Assembly: GCA_049509515.1 (NCBI GenBank)
Contig: JBEKZV010000009.1
Coordinates: 1-64,000 of the forward strand
DNA from: JBEKCP01 sp049509515
Lineage (GTDB): Bacteria; Planctomycetota; Planctomycetia; Pirellulales; Thermoguttaceae
Reading direction: 5' to 3'
Length of the DNA stretch: 64,000 bases
A model generated the notes under the pieces. The model saw only the letters and a program-made list of their open reading frames with translations, had not been told where the DNA came from and made no database searches. Position numbers and translations under genes: made by a program. This document shows positions 1 to 7,844 of the stretch, piece after piece; the first letter of the stretch is position 1; every line of letters begins with the position of its first letter.

Positions 1-740
1 GACGAAGGCGCCGACGACAATCGACTTTCGAGGCTCAATAGCATGGCTTTCGGGCTCGCCGCCCACGTATCACGATGTTGGTTGCCCGTCACCGCGCAAG
101 GCTGGCTTCCAGGTGCTGGCCAAGCTCTCCTGGGCGGGCTTTCACCCGCAGGGCTCCTACAAAAGGTTTTCAACTCACTTCATGTGCGTTGGCCTCCTTT
201 TCCAAGCTTCTTGGCACAATCCCTGTACCGTACTCGTGCTCGACCCCCCGACCCTTCTAAACGGGCGAGGGTTCGTTGCGGCTCTGCGACGGGCAGTACC
301 TTCGGAGCGGTTCGTTGAAGGATTTGGGCAGATCAACTGGCCAGAAGAATACGGTCCGGACGATGCCATTGGCAAGATGATCCCGCTTCCCGGCAGGAGA
401 ATGAGCGGCCGGCGGACAATTAGAATTCGGGATCGTAATGGCCGCGACCATGAATGCTTGGCCGAGGCATTCACGCAGAAGCACCAAGTTTTCGTGCTGA
501 TATGGCCAATACGGGCTTTGACGACAACAAGGGTTGTCGTCCCCGCCTGTTAGTCCGAACTCCTTTCTAGAAATCGCATCTAAGCCTTTGATCACACACG
601 CTTTAGCGTTGATTTGAAGTGTATTAATGTAGCCACGAAAGAAAAAGTCCCTATTGTACAAGGCGTTGGCGGGGTTATACTATTCTCACGAAGGAAGTTC
701 GGGTTAGTGGTCTCCCACTGGGAGCGTGGTAGCCAGGGGA
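1..740. other. No recognisable gene
   Basis: I see no supportable gene here. Open frames of 90-146 codons exist on both strands (for example 113-553 plus and 257-661 minus) but they overlap each other, have no convincing ribosome site, and match no family I know. The stretch around 550-700 is visibly richer in A+T than the rest of the window, as expected for non-coding or decayed DNA. It could be the remains of an older gene. Confidence 0.5.
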
Positions 741-828
741 GAACCCGCCCGTGAGACGGGCGCGCATCCGGCGGGGCGGGTTCTGCCGAAGCCTTCCTGA
801 CCCGGGCCGGATGCCCGATCGGGAAGGC
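741..828. repeat. Nested inverted repeats in intergenic DNA
   Basis: Four perfect inverted repeats interlock. GAACCCGCCC at 741-750 pairs with 774-783. GCCCGT at 747-752 pairs with 756-761 around a 3-nt loop. GCATCCGGC at 764-772 pairs with 806-814. GCCTTCC at 791-797 pairs with 822-828. The first and third cross each other, so an RNA could not form both without a pseudoknot. Such clusters resemble palindromic intergenic repeats. Function unknown. Confidence 0.6.
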
Positions 829-893
829 GTTTCGGGCCTTCAGTGAACAGGAGCCAACAGCGGCAATGGAGTGTGTCCGACGCCGGCCCGCGA

Positions 894-1015
894 GCAAGCC
901 GCGAGTGTGGGTCCGTTGTTAGTTGTCAGTCGTCAGTTGTATGGGGTCCCGGCGCGGGGGCAAGCCGCGACCCCGGACCAGCCCTCACCCTAACCCTCTC
1001 CCGGAAGGAGAGGGG
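894..1015. repeat. Cluster of short intergenic repeats
   Basis: Three repeat types sit together. GCAAGCCGCGA occurs at 894-904 and again at 960-970. A 7-nt unit of the AGTTGTC type is repeated three times at 921-941. At 981-1015 lies the CCCTCACCCTAACCCTCTCC type of motif, whose CCCTCTCC (994-1001) pairs with GGAGAGGG (1007-1014) around a 5-nt loop. This last motif is a familiar dispersed intergenic repeat in many bacterial genomes (recall, not checked). The minus-strand pseudogene next to it reads into the repeat for its last codons. Confidence 0.6.
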
Positions 1016-1656
1016 AGTCCGCTCGATTCACCGGCCTTGAGCCCCAGCGACCGCGTCACCACGGCGTCGACCACCGGTTTGCCGTTCACCATCCTGCGGT
1101 TCAGGCCAAAACCCTCGTCCCAACCCCATACGGCCCAGCCGATGTGGTTCTCGGCGAGGACCTCGCCGAAATCGCGGAACCAGTTGGCGCGGTGCTCCGG
1201 CTTGCTGCGGACCGGAAAGACGCCGAATTCGCCGCAGTAGAGCGGCAACCGGTTCTTGACGCCCCACTCGATGCCCTGGCGGAGGCGGGCGGCCAGTTTC
1301 TCCTTGTTCCAACGCTCCCTGCCGTAAGACTCGACCGCTCGCTTCGACTCCGGCAAGGATTCCAACGCCGGCAGGAGGGGCTTCACCGCTTCGGGACTCG
1401 ACGGGTAATCGAAAATCATGACCGATGCGGCGAAACGATCGTGCAGGAATCGTACGACTGGAGCGCGATAGGAGAGGTTGCCTCCGTTTCCATGAATGAA
1501 CAGAATGACCGCGCTCGGATGATCGTGCGGGAAATACCACCCATGGAGGCGGATGCCGTCGATGGCCTGGAACCAGCAATCCTGAAAACCGGATTCCGCC
1601 GGGTTCCAACGCCCCTGGGGGAACTTGGCAGGAAAGAACGCCAGGAGCTCATCGAC
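985..1656 (-). pseudogene. Chimeric remnant: alpha/beta hydrolase N-part fused to GH5 cellulase C-part
   Basis: One open frame carries two unrelated partial proteins. Its first ~84 recognisable residues (about 1656-1405) match the N-terminal half of the intact alpha/beta hydrolase at 5881-6759: both have DG-x-RLHGWY, the HGNGGN oxyanion loop and F-DY after a HDR motif. At that DY the sequence switches to PSSPEAVKPLLPALESLP, then CGEFGVF and GWAVWGWDEGFGL, which are GH5 cellulase C-terminal features; the E of CGEFG would be the nucleophile. The hydrolase part lacks its GxSxG serine and the GH5 part lacks most of its barrel, so neither half can work. The open frame continues upstream to 1989 without recognisable content, and its last ~14 codons come from an intergenic repeat. 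I read it as a deletion or recombination product. Confidence 0.75.
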
Positions 1657-1995
1657 CGATCGGATGGCCGCGTGAAGACATAGGAGAGGATCGCCCTTTC
1701 CCCGCTGGAGTGGGTTCGCATGAGACGCAAGTCCCTTTGCGATTTGGCGCATGTCTGCACGCTCGTGCCGGTGCCGGGCGTGACGGCGTGAGTTGTCGGA
1801 CAACCCTTGCTCTTCCCGAGCCTGGGGCCGTCCGCCTGTGCCCTCGTCCTGGATGAGACCGAGAACCGCCTGCGGCGGGTCGCCGGCGGACACCTGATCG
1901 GCGTTTTGCGCGGACTCGTCGCCTACGATGCGCTGGCGCACGGGCTCAGCCGTGCTGGCCCCGGCGCTTTCGGCGGACGGGCTGCGCATCTCGGC

Positions 1996-4488
1996 CTACT
2001 CGCCATAAACGCTCATTTCCCAGAGCGAGTAGCCGAACTCCGTCGCGCGCTCGGTGCCCATCATCCGCACCCAGCGGGCCTCGACCGGCGCGAAGCGGAC
2101 CGTCTCGGTTCCCCCCTTGCCCGCCGCCGTCCGGTAGACCTCCTTCCACGCCTTGCCGTCGCTGGAAACCTCGATGGCGTAGGCTTTCGCGAAGGCTGCT
2201 TCCCAATCGAGCACCACGCGCGAGACCCGCTCGGGCTTCTCGAGGTCGACCGCGATCCACTGCGGGTCGGAGAATTCCGAGGACCATCGCGTGCGATGGT
2301 TCCCGTCTACGGCAGCGGCAGGCGACGTGGCGCCGTCCTTGGTGATGCTCGACGAGGCCTGGACCGGCTTTCCCACCGCCAGGCCGAAGCGGGCGCGGCG
2401 GTCCGCCGCGGTCATGACCAGGAAATCGCGCAGGCTCCGCACCGGCTCGGCGCCGGCCTTTACCAGGGCCGCTTCGACCTGGTAGGGCCCCGACCGGCCG
2501 GGGACATCGATCGAGAACTTGAGCGTCTGCTTGCCCAGGGGCGGTACCCGGCAAGGCCGGCTGGTTTCCTGGAGCGTCTTGCCGTCGCGAAGCAGGCGGA
2601 GCCGCACGCCGCCCTGGTAGTCCTCGTACAGGTCGTTGATGACGACCACCGGCATCTCGCGTTTCGTACCGGCGGGGTACTCCTCGTCCCAGGCGTCGAT
2701 CATCAGCCCCACCGGGGCGAAGGCATCGCGAACGCAGGCGAAGAAGTCCGGGTCCCAAGCGAGCTTTTCCACGTCGCTCCAGTGGTCGCTGGTCTGGCCG
2801 TCCGGCCGCGAGTAGCCGACCGCGCAGAAGTGCAGCACGCCCGCGCAGGCGCGGTGCGATCGCCAGAACTCCGTCTCCGCCGCCAGGTACCGCGCGTAAA
2901 GGCGGCGGCGCTGGGCGGTCGTGGCTTTCGGGCCCAACAGGTTGTTGTAGAGGGCGGTGGTGAGCGTGGTCGGCGTGCCGTCGCGGTTGAGCCACAGCCA
3001 GCCGTATTCGTTGACGATCACCGGCGGCCTGCCCGGCCCCCATCCCGGGTTGCCGGAAGCGCCCGCATTGTACGCCAGCCTGTAGCCCGGGTTCTGGAAG
3101 TGGTAGGGGTGCTGCTCGGACGAGTCGCCGGGCTGGACGGCCTGGGCCCAGCCGTTGTCCCACGGCCGGTTGGAAAAGTCCAGGCCGCGGACCTTGCGGA
3201 TCGCCTTGCCGGTCTCGGGGGTGCTGGTCTCGTTGCAGGCGTCCCAGATGACCACGCACGGGTGGTTCCAGCGCTCCTCGATCCACTCGGTGAACTCCCC
3301 GGCCAGCTCATCGCCGTCGAAATCGCCCGGTTTGGCCGCCATGTTCCAGATCGGGAACTCGTCCTGGATCAGGAAGCCTTCCTCGTCGGCGATGCGGTAC
3401 CAGGCTTCGGGGGCCAGTCCGATGCAATAGCGTAGCGAGTTCCAGTGCATGTCGCGGAACGCCTTGTGAAGCCGCCGCACCCACTCTTCGCGCCACGGCT
3501 TGTCGCCCCGCTGGGCATCCTCGAAGAAACGGTACAGCGTTACATTGCTGCCGCGCATGAAGTACGGCCGGCCGTTCAGTACCGCGCGTCCCGTGGCCGG
3601 GTCGAGGCGGAAGCTCCGCATGCCGAACCGCGCTCGGAGCACGTCCGCCGGGCTGCGGACCTCCACTTCATAGAGGAACGGGTCTTCCGGCGACCAGAGG
3701 CGGCAATTGCGGATGGGAATCGCCGCGCTGGCGGTTTGCTCCCGGCAATCGCCCGCGGCGGGAACCGCGCACTGCCCTTGGCCCACGACCCGGCCGGTCG
3801 ACGCCTCGCGGACCGCAAGCCGGAGTCCGGCTCCATCCGCTTTCTCGGCCTGCCGCACCCAGGCATGGACCGTGACCGATTGTCTCTCCAGGTCCGGCAC
3901 GGCCTGCACGCGGGCGACGTGCGGCGAGCCGGTCAGCAGCAGCTCGACGGAATCGAAGATCCCGGGGATGAACCTTTTCTTCTCATAGTCCCAGCCGGAC
4001 GGAATGGGTCTTGGCACGGCGTCGCGAAAGGCGCCGACGCGAACGAGGACCTCGTTCAAGCCCGTGCGCAGCGCCTTGCGGGCATCGAACAGGCCGGGTG
4101 TGAAGCAGGGGAGGTGCTCGCCCAGGACGGTCCCGTTCAGGACAACTCGCGTGCCGAACATCGCCTTGTGGACCTTCAGCACGGCCACGGCGGGGATGGG
4201 CCCCTCGATGCGGAACTCGCGGCGGTACCAGAATGCCTCGCGCCGCTCGCTCTTGACGCCCACCTCGGCGAAGGCCGGTTGGGCCATGTCGATCAATCCG
4301 GGCACGCTTACCTTGCGGTCAAATGCTGCCGGGGCCTTGGCCATCACCCCCTCGGCGATCTCCCACGTGCCGTCCAGCGAGATCGACTGGCGGCCCCCCT
4401 CGTCGGCGGCCGCCGCGAATGCGGGCGCGGCGAGCAGGATCAGGCCGGCAAGGACGCAAGAAGTCCGGTAGGTAAGGTCATTCTTCAT
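1996..4488 (-). CDS. Secreted GH2 glycosidase with C-terminal F5/8-C (CBM32-like) domain
   Basis: Exported glycosidase of family GH2 (beta-galactosidase, beta-glucuronidase or related), about 830 residues. A signal peptide (LAGLILLAAPAFAAAA) follows the start. Next come a sugar-binding jelly roll (SLDGTWEIAEG about residue 40), an Ig-like domain, and a TIM barrel with the likely acid/base Glu in IWDACNE (about 420) and the nucleophile Glu in VNEYG (about 494). The last ~140 residues form a discoidin/F5-8-C domain (AAVDGNHRTRWSS, WIAVDLEKPERV). An in-frame ATG exists at 4512, but AAAGGA sits just before the ATG at 4488, so I take 4488. It follows the AKR-like gene by 30 nt, probably in one operon. 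The sugar specificity cannot be read from sequence. Confidence 0.88.
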   Translation of the reverse strand: MKNDLTYRTSCVLAGLILLAAPAFAAAADEGGRQSISLDGTWEIAEGVMAKAPAAFDRKVSVPGLIDMAQPAFAEVGVKSERREAFWYRREFRIEGPIPAVAVLKVHKAMFGTRVVLNGTVLGEHLPCFTPGLFDARKALRTGLNEVLVRVGAFRDAVPRPIPSGWDYEKKRFIPGIFDSVELLLTGSPHVARVQAVPDLERQSVTVHAWVRQAEKADGAGLRLAVREASTGRVVGQGQCAVPAAGDCREQTASAAIPIRNCRLWSPEDPFLYEVEVRSPADVLRARFGMRSFRLDPATGRAVLNGRPYFMRGSNVTLYRFFEDAQRGDKPWREEWVRRLHKAFRDMHWNSLRYCIGLAPEAWYRIADEEGFLIQDEFPIWNMAAKPGDFDGDELAGEFTEWIEERWNHPCVVIWDACNETSTPETGKAIRKVRGLDFSNRPWDNGWAQAVQPGDSSEQHPYHFQNPGYRLAYNAGASGNPGWGPGRPPVIVNEYGWLWLNRDGTPTTLTTALYNNLLGPKATTAQRRRLYARYLAAETEFWRSHRACAGVLHFCAVGYSRPDGQTSDHWSDVEKLAWDPDFFACVRDAFAPVGLMIDAWDEEYPAGTKREMPVVVINDLYEDYQGGVRLRLLRDGKTLQETSRPCRVPPLGKQTLKFSIDVPGRSGPYQVEAALVKAGAEPVRSLRDFLVMTAADRRARFGLAVGKPVQASSSITKDGATSPAAAVDGNHRTRWSSEFSDPQWIAVDLEKPERVSRVVLDWEAAFAKAYAIEVSSDGKAWKEVYRTAAGKGGTETVRFAPVEARWVRMMGTERATEFGYSLWEMSVYGE

Positions 4489-4518
4489 GGGTGTCCTTTG
4501 CAGTATCGACATGCGGCA

Positions 4519-5625
4519 TCACACGTACTCCCAGTCCTTGAGCCACTGGTAGCAGCCGGGCAGGCCGGCCCAGGCGCGATCCATTGCCCGATCCAACTCC
4601 GCCTTCTCCGCCGCGTCCAGCTTGCGGCGCTCCGTCACGGCCAGGGCGACGTTGTCGACCTGCTGTTGGCTGATCAGCCCGGGCATGGGCGCCGTAATCG
4701 CCGGATTGCACAGGATGTGGCGGATCGCCAGCCGCGCGATGCGGTTGTCTTCCTCGCGGGCCGGGCTGTTGGGCGAGCTGTCGCCCTTGAACACCGAATT
4801 GCTCGCAAACGGCTTGATGCCGAACCAGCCGACGTCGTGCTCCTTCATGGCCGCCCACAGACCATGCTCGTCGGTGACGACCTTGGTCTTGGCCGTATAG
4901 GGGGTGAGGACGACTTCCATTGCCCGCGGATACTTCTCGATGAGCTTCTTCAGGTGCGGGCGGTCGTGGGAGGAGACGCCGACGAAGCGTGCCCGACCCG
5001 TCTGCTTGGCCCATTCGAGGGCCCTGGCGCACTCGTCGATCTCGGCGTCGGTGTGGCGGCTGCTGTCGGTCAAGAGACTGATCCGCCACAGGTCGCAGTT
5101 GTCCAGGCCGGCCTGCTTCAGGCCCTTGTCGATGGCCCCCTTGAGCTTCGCGAAGGTGCGGAAGTTCGCATCGCGCACTTCCTCTTCGCACCAGGAGCAG
5201 GCGATGTACATCTTGTCGCGGCGGCCTTTCAAGGCGCGGGAGTACGCCTGGATCTCCAGGATGTTGCAGGCGTCGACCCAGTTGATGCCGCGCTGGATGC
5301 AGCGGGTGACAACGTCGTAGCGGTTCTTCTGGAACTCCGGCTGGTCGATGCTCGAGGTCATCCAGCCGGCGCTTTCCCGGCCGCCGATGACTTGGGTGAC
5401 CCGCTTCCAGTGCCCCCCCAGGACGACGGCCGAGACCATCAGGCCGGTCTTGCCGCAGCGGCGATACTCCATCTCGGGATTGTAATTGAGGATCTTGCGC
5501 GTGTCGGCTCCCCCGGGATTTCCGGCGGCGACGGTCAGCGCGGGGGTCAGGCTGGCGGCCATCCCCGCGGCTGCCGCCGCCCCCGTGCGCAGAAGGTCGC
5601 GACGCGAGATACGTTCATCGGCCAT
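4519..5625 (-). CDS. Tat-exported aldo/keto reductase-like protein lacking most catalytic residues
   Basis: Aldo/keto-reductase fold protein of 368 residues with a twin-arginine leader (SRRDLLRTG followed by an alanine-rich stretch). Fold marks are clear: RRCGKTGLMVSAVVLGG near residue 55, INWVDACN near 114, ARFVGVSSHD in the middle and a C-terminal PMPGLISQQQVDN. The usual Asp is present (D118). The Tyr expected five or six residues later is replaced by N-I-L, the Lys expected after the next strand falls in ACSWCEE, and the His of the usual DLYQLH strand is missing in DLWRISLLTDSS. It may therefore be a non-reductase or an unusual subfamily. A strong AAAGGAG lies 6 nt before the ATG. It is the first gene of a likely pair with the GH2 enzyme. 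Confidence 0.85.
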   Translation of the reverse strand: MADERISRRDLLRTGAAAAAGMAASLTPALTVAAGNPGGADTRKILNYNPEMEYRRCGKTGLMVSAVVLGGHWKRVTQVIGGRESAGWMTSSIDQPEFQKNRYDVVTRCIQRGINWVDACNILEIQAYSRALKGRRDKMYIACSWCEEEVRDANFRTFAKLKGAIDKGLKQAGLDNCDLWRISLLTDSSRHTDAEIDECARALEWAKQTGRARFVGVSSHDRPHLKKLIEKYPRAMEVVLTPYTAKTKVVTDEHGLWAAMKEHDVGWFGIKPFASNSVFKGDSSPNSPAREEDNRIARLAIRHILCNPAITAPMPGLISQQQVDNVALAVTERRKLDAAEKAELDRAMDRAWAGLPGCYQWLKDWEYV

Positions 5626-5880
5626 GGGAAACTCCTTTCGGGCGGCAGGACGGTGAATAACCGAGGCGGGCCGGCCTTTCCCAACTTCGGCGAGCCTGTT
5701 GCGGATCGGAAAGCCAGTGCAACGCGAGGGCCTTCATTCTACCCGGGCGCACCCACCGCGCCAAGCATTGGATCCCCGGATCCCCAGGGTGCTCGCTCGT
5801 GCCGGCGCAAGGAAACGATCATGCCCGCTGGCGATCTTCACCCACTCCGGCGGGAGTAACGCGGCGTTGGTGCCGGCGGC

Positions 5881-6759
5881 TCACGGCTTGCCCAGGAACG
5901 CGAAGAGGGCTGCGTAATACTCGTCCGTCTGCGGGTCGTTGTGGTCGCCGCCGGGGATCGCGACGAACTGCTTCGGCTCGTTGGCTGCCTCGAAGAGCTG
6001 TCGCCCCATGGCGTAGGGGATGAGCCGGTCGGCCGTGCCGTGGCTTTGCAAGAGCGGGCCGTGATAGTTGCGGATCTTTGCCAGCGAGTTGAGCTGCGTT
6101 CGCATCACCGTCCTCACCGGCAGCCAAGGCAGCGCCGCATGGCCGACTTCGGGCATCGAAGTGAAGGTGCTTTCCAGGACTAGGCCGCGGGCGCCGTCGG
6201 CCGCCAGATCGACCGCCACGGCACCGCCCAGCGAGCGGCCCATGAGCACGATCCGGTTCTCCGCGATGCCGGCCCGCCGGGCGAGCCATGTCCGGGCCGC
6301 CCGGGCATCGGCCAACACGCCCGCCTCACTCGGCGTCCCCTGGCTGCGGCCGTAGCCGCGGTAGTCGAAGCCCATCGCCGTCACGCCCATGCGATCGTGC
6401 AGAATCCGCAGCACGTCGGCCCACAGGGCTACATTGCCGCCGTTGCCGTGGCAGAAGAGCACGACCGCGCGGGGCTGCGGGAGGGGCACGTACCAGCCGT
6501 GCAGCCGCGTCCCGTCTACCGCCGCGAACCAGGCATCCTCGAAGGCGAGCCCCGCCGGCCGCCAATCCCCGGCGGGATAACGACTGGGGGCGAAGACCAA
6601 CGACTTCTCGATCTTTCCCAAGGGGTTGAACGAGGACTCCGCCGGCAGCGGACGGGGGCCGAGGTCCGCAGCCGGCTGCTTGGGCGCCGGCGGACTCTGG
6701 CATGCGGCGCTCGCGCCGAGCAGTATGGCTGCCACGACGAGAATCGGATGCTTGCCCAT
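5881..6759 (-). CDS. Secreted alpha/beta hydrolase
   Basis: Serine hydrolase of the BAAT/acyl-peptidase-like alpha/beta hydrolase group, 292 residues. After a hydrophobic leader (PILVVAAILLGASAAC, possibly a lipoprotein signal although the lipobox is weak) the core shows the HGNGGN oxyanion loop, the nucleophile in GRSLGG (Ser near 176), the acid in HGTADRLIPY (Asp near 242) and His in GGDHND (near 273), all in normal order. The open frame extends upstream to 7002, but only the ATG at 6759 gives a signal peptide; no strong ribosome site is visible. Its N-terminal half is clearly related to the front of the chimeric remnant at 985-1656. Substrate unknown. Confidence 0.88.
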   Translation of the reverse strand: MGKHPILVVAAILLGASAACQSPPAPKQPAADLGPRPLPAESSFNPLGKIEKSLVFAPSRYPAGDWRPAGLAFEDAWFAAVDGTRLHGWYVPLPQPRAVVLFCHGNGGNVALWADVLRILHDRMGVTAMGFDYRGYGRSQGTPSEAGVLADARAARTWLARRAGIAENRIVLMGRSLGGAVAVDLAADGARGLVLESTFTSMPEVGHAALPWLPVRTVMRTQLNSLAKIRNYHGPLLQSHGTADRLIPYAMGRQLFEAANEPKQFVAIPGGDHNDPQTDEYYAALFAFLGKP

Positions 6760-7040
6760 CGAGGAGGCTTCGACAGAGGGCCCCGCTTTCTTTGGGGGGA
6801 GCGGATTGTAGCCGGCGTTGCCCGACAGCACAAGGGCAGTGCAGCCGGGCTTGACCAGGCCGTTTCTCCCGCAGGGTCTCCGGGTCGATGCTCTACGGAA
6901 CCAATCCAGGCCGCCCGTCGCATAACCTCGCGACGCTGGCGAAATCGCCGCACCCGGATTACCATCGAGAGCGCTTCTTCCCAAGGAAACTGCGATGCGC
7001 AAGCCGCCCTCGACCGCAAGGCGCCCTCATCCCGTGTACC

Positions 7041-7647
7041 CTACTTTGCGAACACCGCCCGAGCCCACGCGCTGCGGTCCCCGGAATTGCGGGCCGTGCC
7101 GTTCCAGACGAGTTGGCGGACGCGGGCCTTCCCGTCGGCACTGTCGTCCACGGCGATGTCGAACATGATTTCCCGGCCTTCGCGCGGGATGAACCCGAGG
7201 GCCGAAAACGGCACGGCGGCTTCGAGCGTATAGCCCTTGCCGTCGCCGTCGGGAAGGACCAGCATGGCGCACTCGGGCTGGGCCGTCGCCCTGACGAAAT
7301 GCCAGCGGCAGCGACCGTCCACTCGCCCGGCGCCCAGCAGAACCTGCCGGTCCGCAAAGAACAGCGGGCCGGGCTCGCCGATCTGCTCGTGGCCTCTCGA
7401 AGAACCGGCCCGTGAACGATTGATCCACGAGCGTGAACCACTCGATGCCGACAACGTAACCGAGCGCGGCTGCTTGCTCGACGTAGTTGCGGTAACCGAG
7501 GCCGCGCTCGCGTTGCCTGGAGACGTCCTTGCCGCCGCCGGGCAGGCCGCTATCCTTGGGCAAGTTATAGTAAAACTCGCTGAGGATCATGGGACGGCCG
7601 CCGGTCCACTTGTAGATGCGGTCGAGGAAATGCTCATCGAGATATCT
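7041..7647 (-). pseudogene. Broken glycoside hydrolase with CBM9-like tail (truncated, frameshifted)
   Basis: Two minus-strand frames each hold half of a familiar layout. From about 7647 to 7396 the text DEHFLDRIYKWTGGRP, ILSEFYYNLPKDSG and VDQSFTGRFFE resembles the C-terminal part of agarase-like TIM-barrel glycosidases (the Glu of ILSEF would be catalytic). From 7394 to 7041, one base out of frame, comes GYTLEAAVPFSALGF and MFDIAVDDSADG, typical of CBM9 domains, ending at a stop. The switch falls in the run GAGAGG near 7395. There is no proper start, most of the barrel is missing, and the linker before the CBM9 part is too short, so truncation, internal deletion and a frameshift have all occurred. 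Confidence 0.7.
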
Positions 7648-7844
7648 TCCACCCCCACTCGCGATTGTCCTGCAGTTGCTGGAAACTATTCGTTGCACTA
7701 GCAGGGGCGCGCGGTTAGACTACGGACTGGGGCCGGAAGGACGCCGACTCAGCCTGGAATAACGTAGAACGGGACAGGGAATGGCGGTAAAATAGGCGGG
7801 AACGGCCTGCTGAGACAAAAGTCGAACGAACAAGGAAGATGCAC

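Noticed and set aside
257..661. Minus-strand open frame near the left edge
   Set aside because: No family resemblance, no ribosome site, and it overlaps an equally plausible frame on the other strand.
3445..5859. 804-codon plus-strand open frame
   Set aside because: It lies antisense to the AKR-like and GH2 genes, whose motifs and ribosome sites are clear; it has Arg/Ala/Gly/Pro-rich text typical of GC-rich shadow frames.
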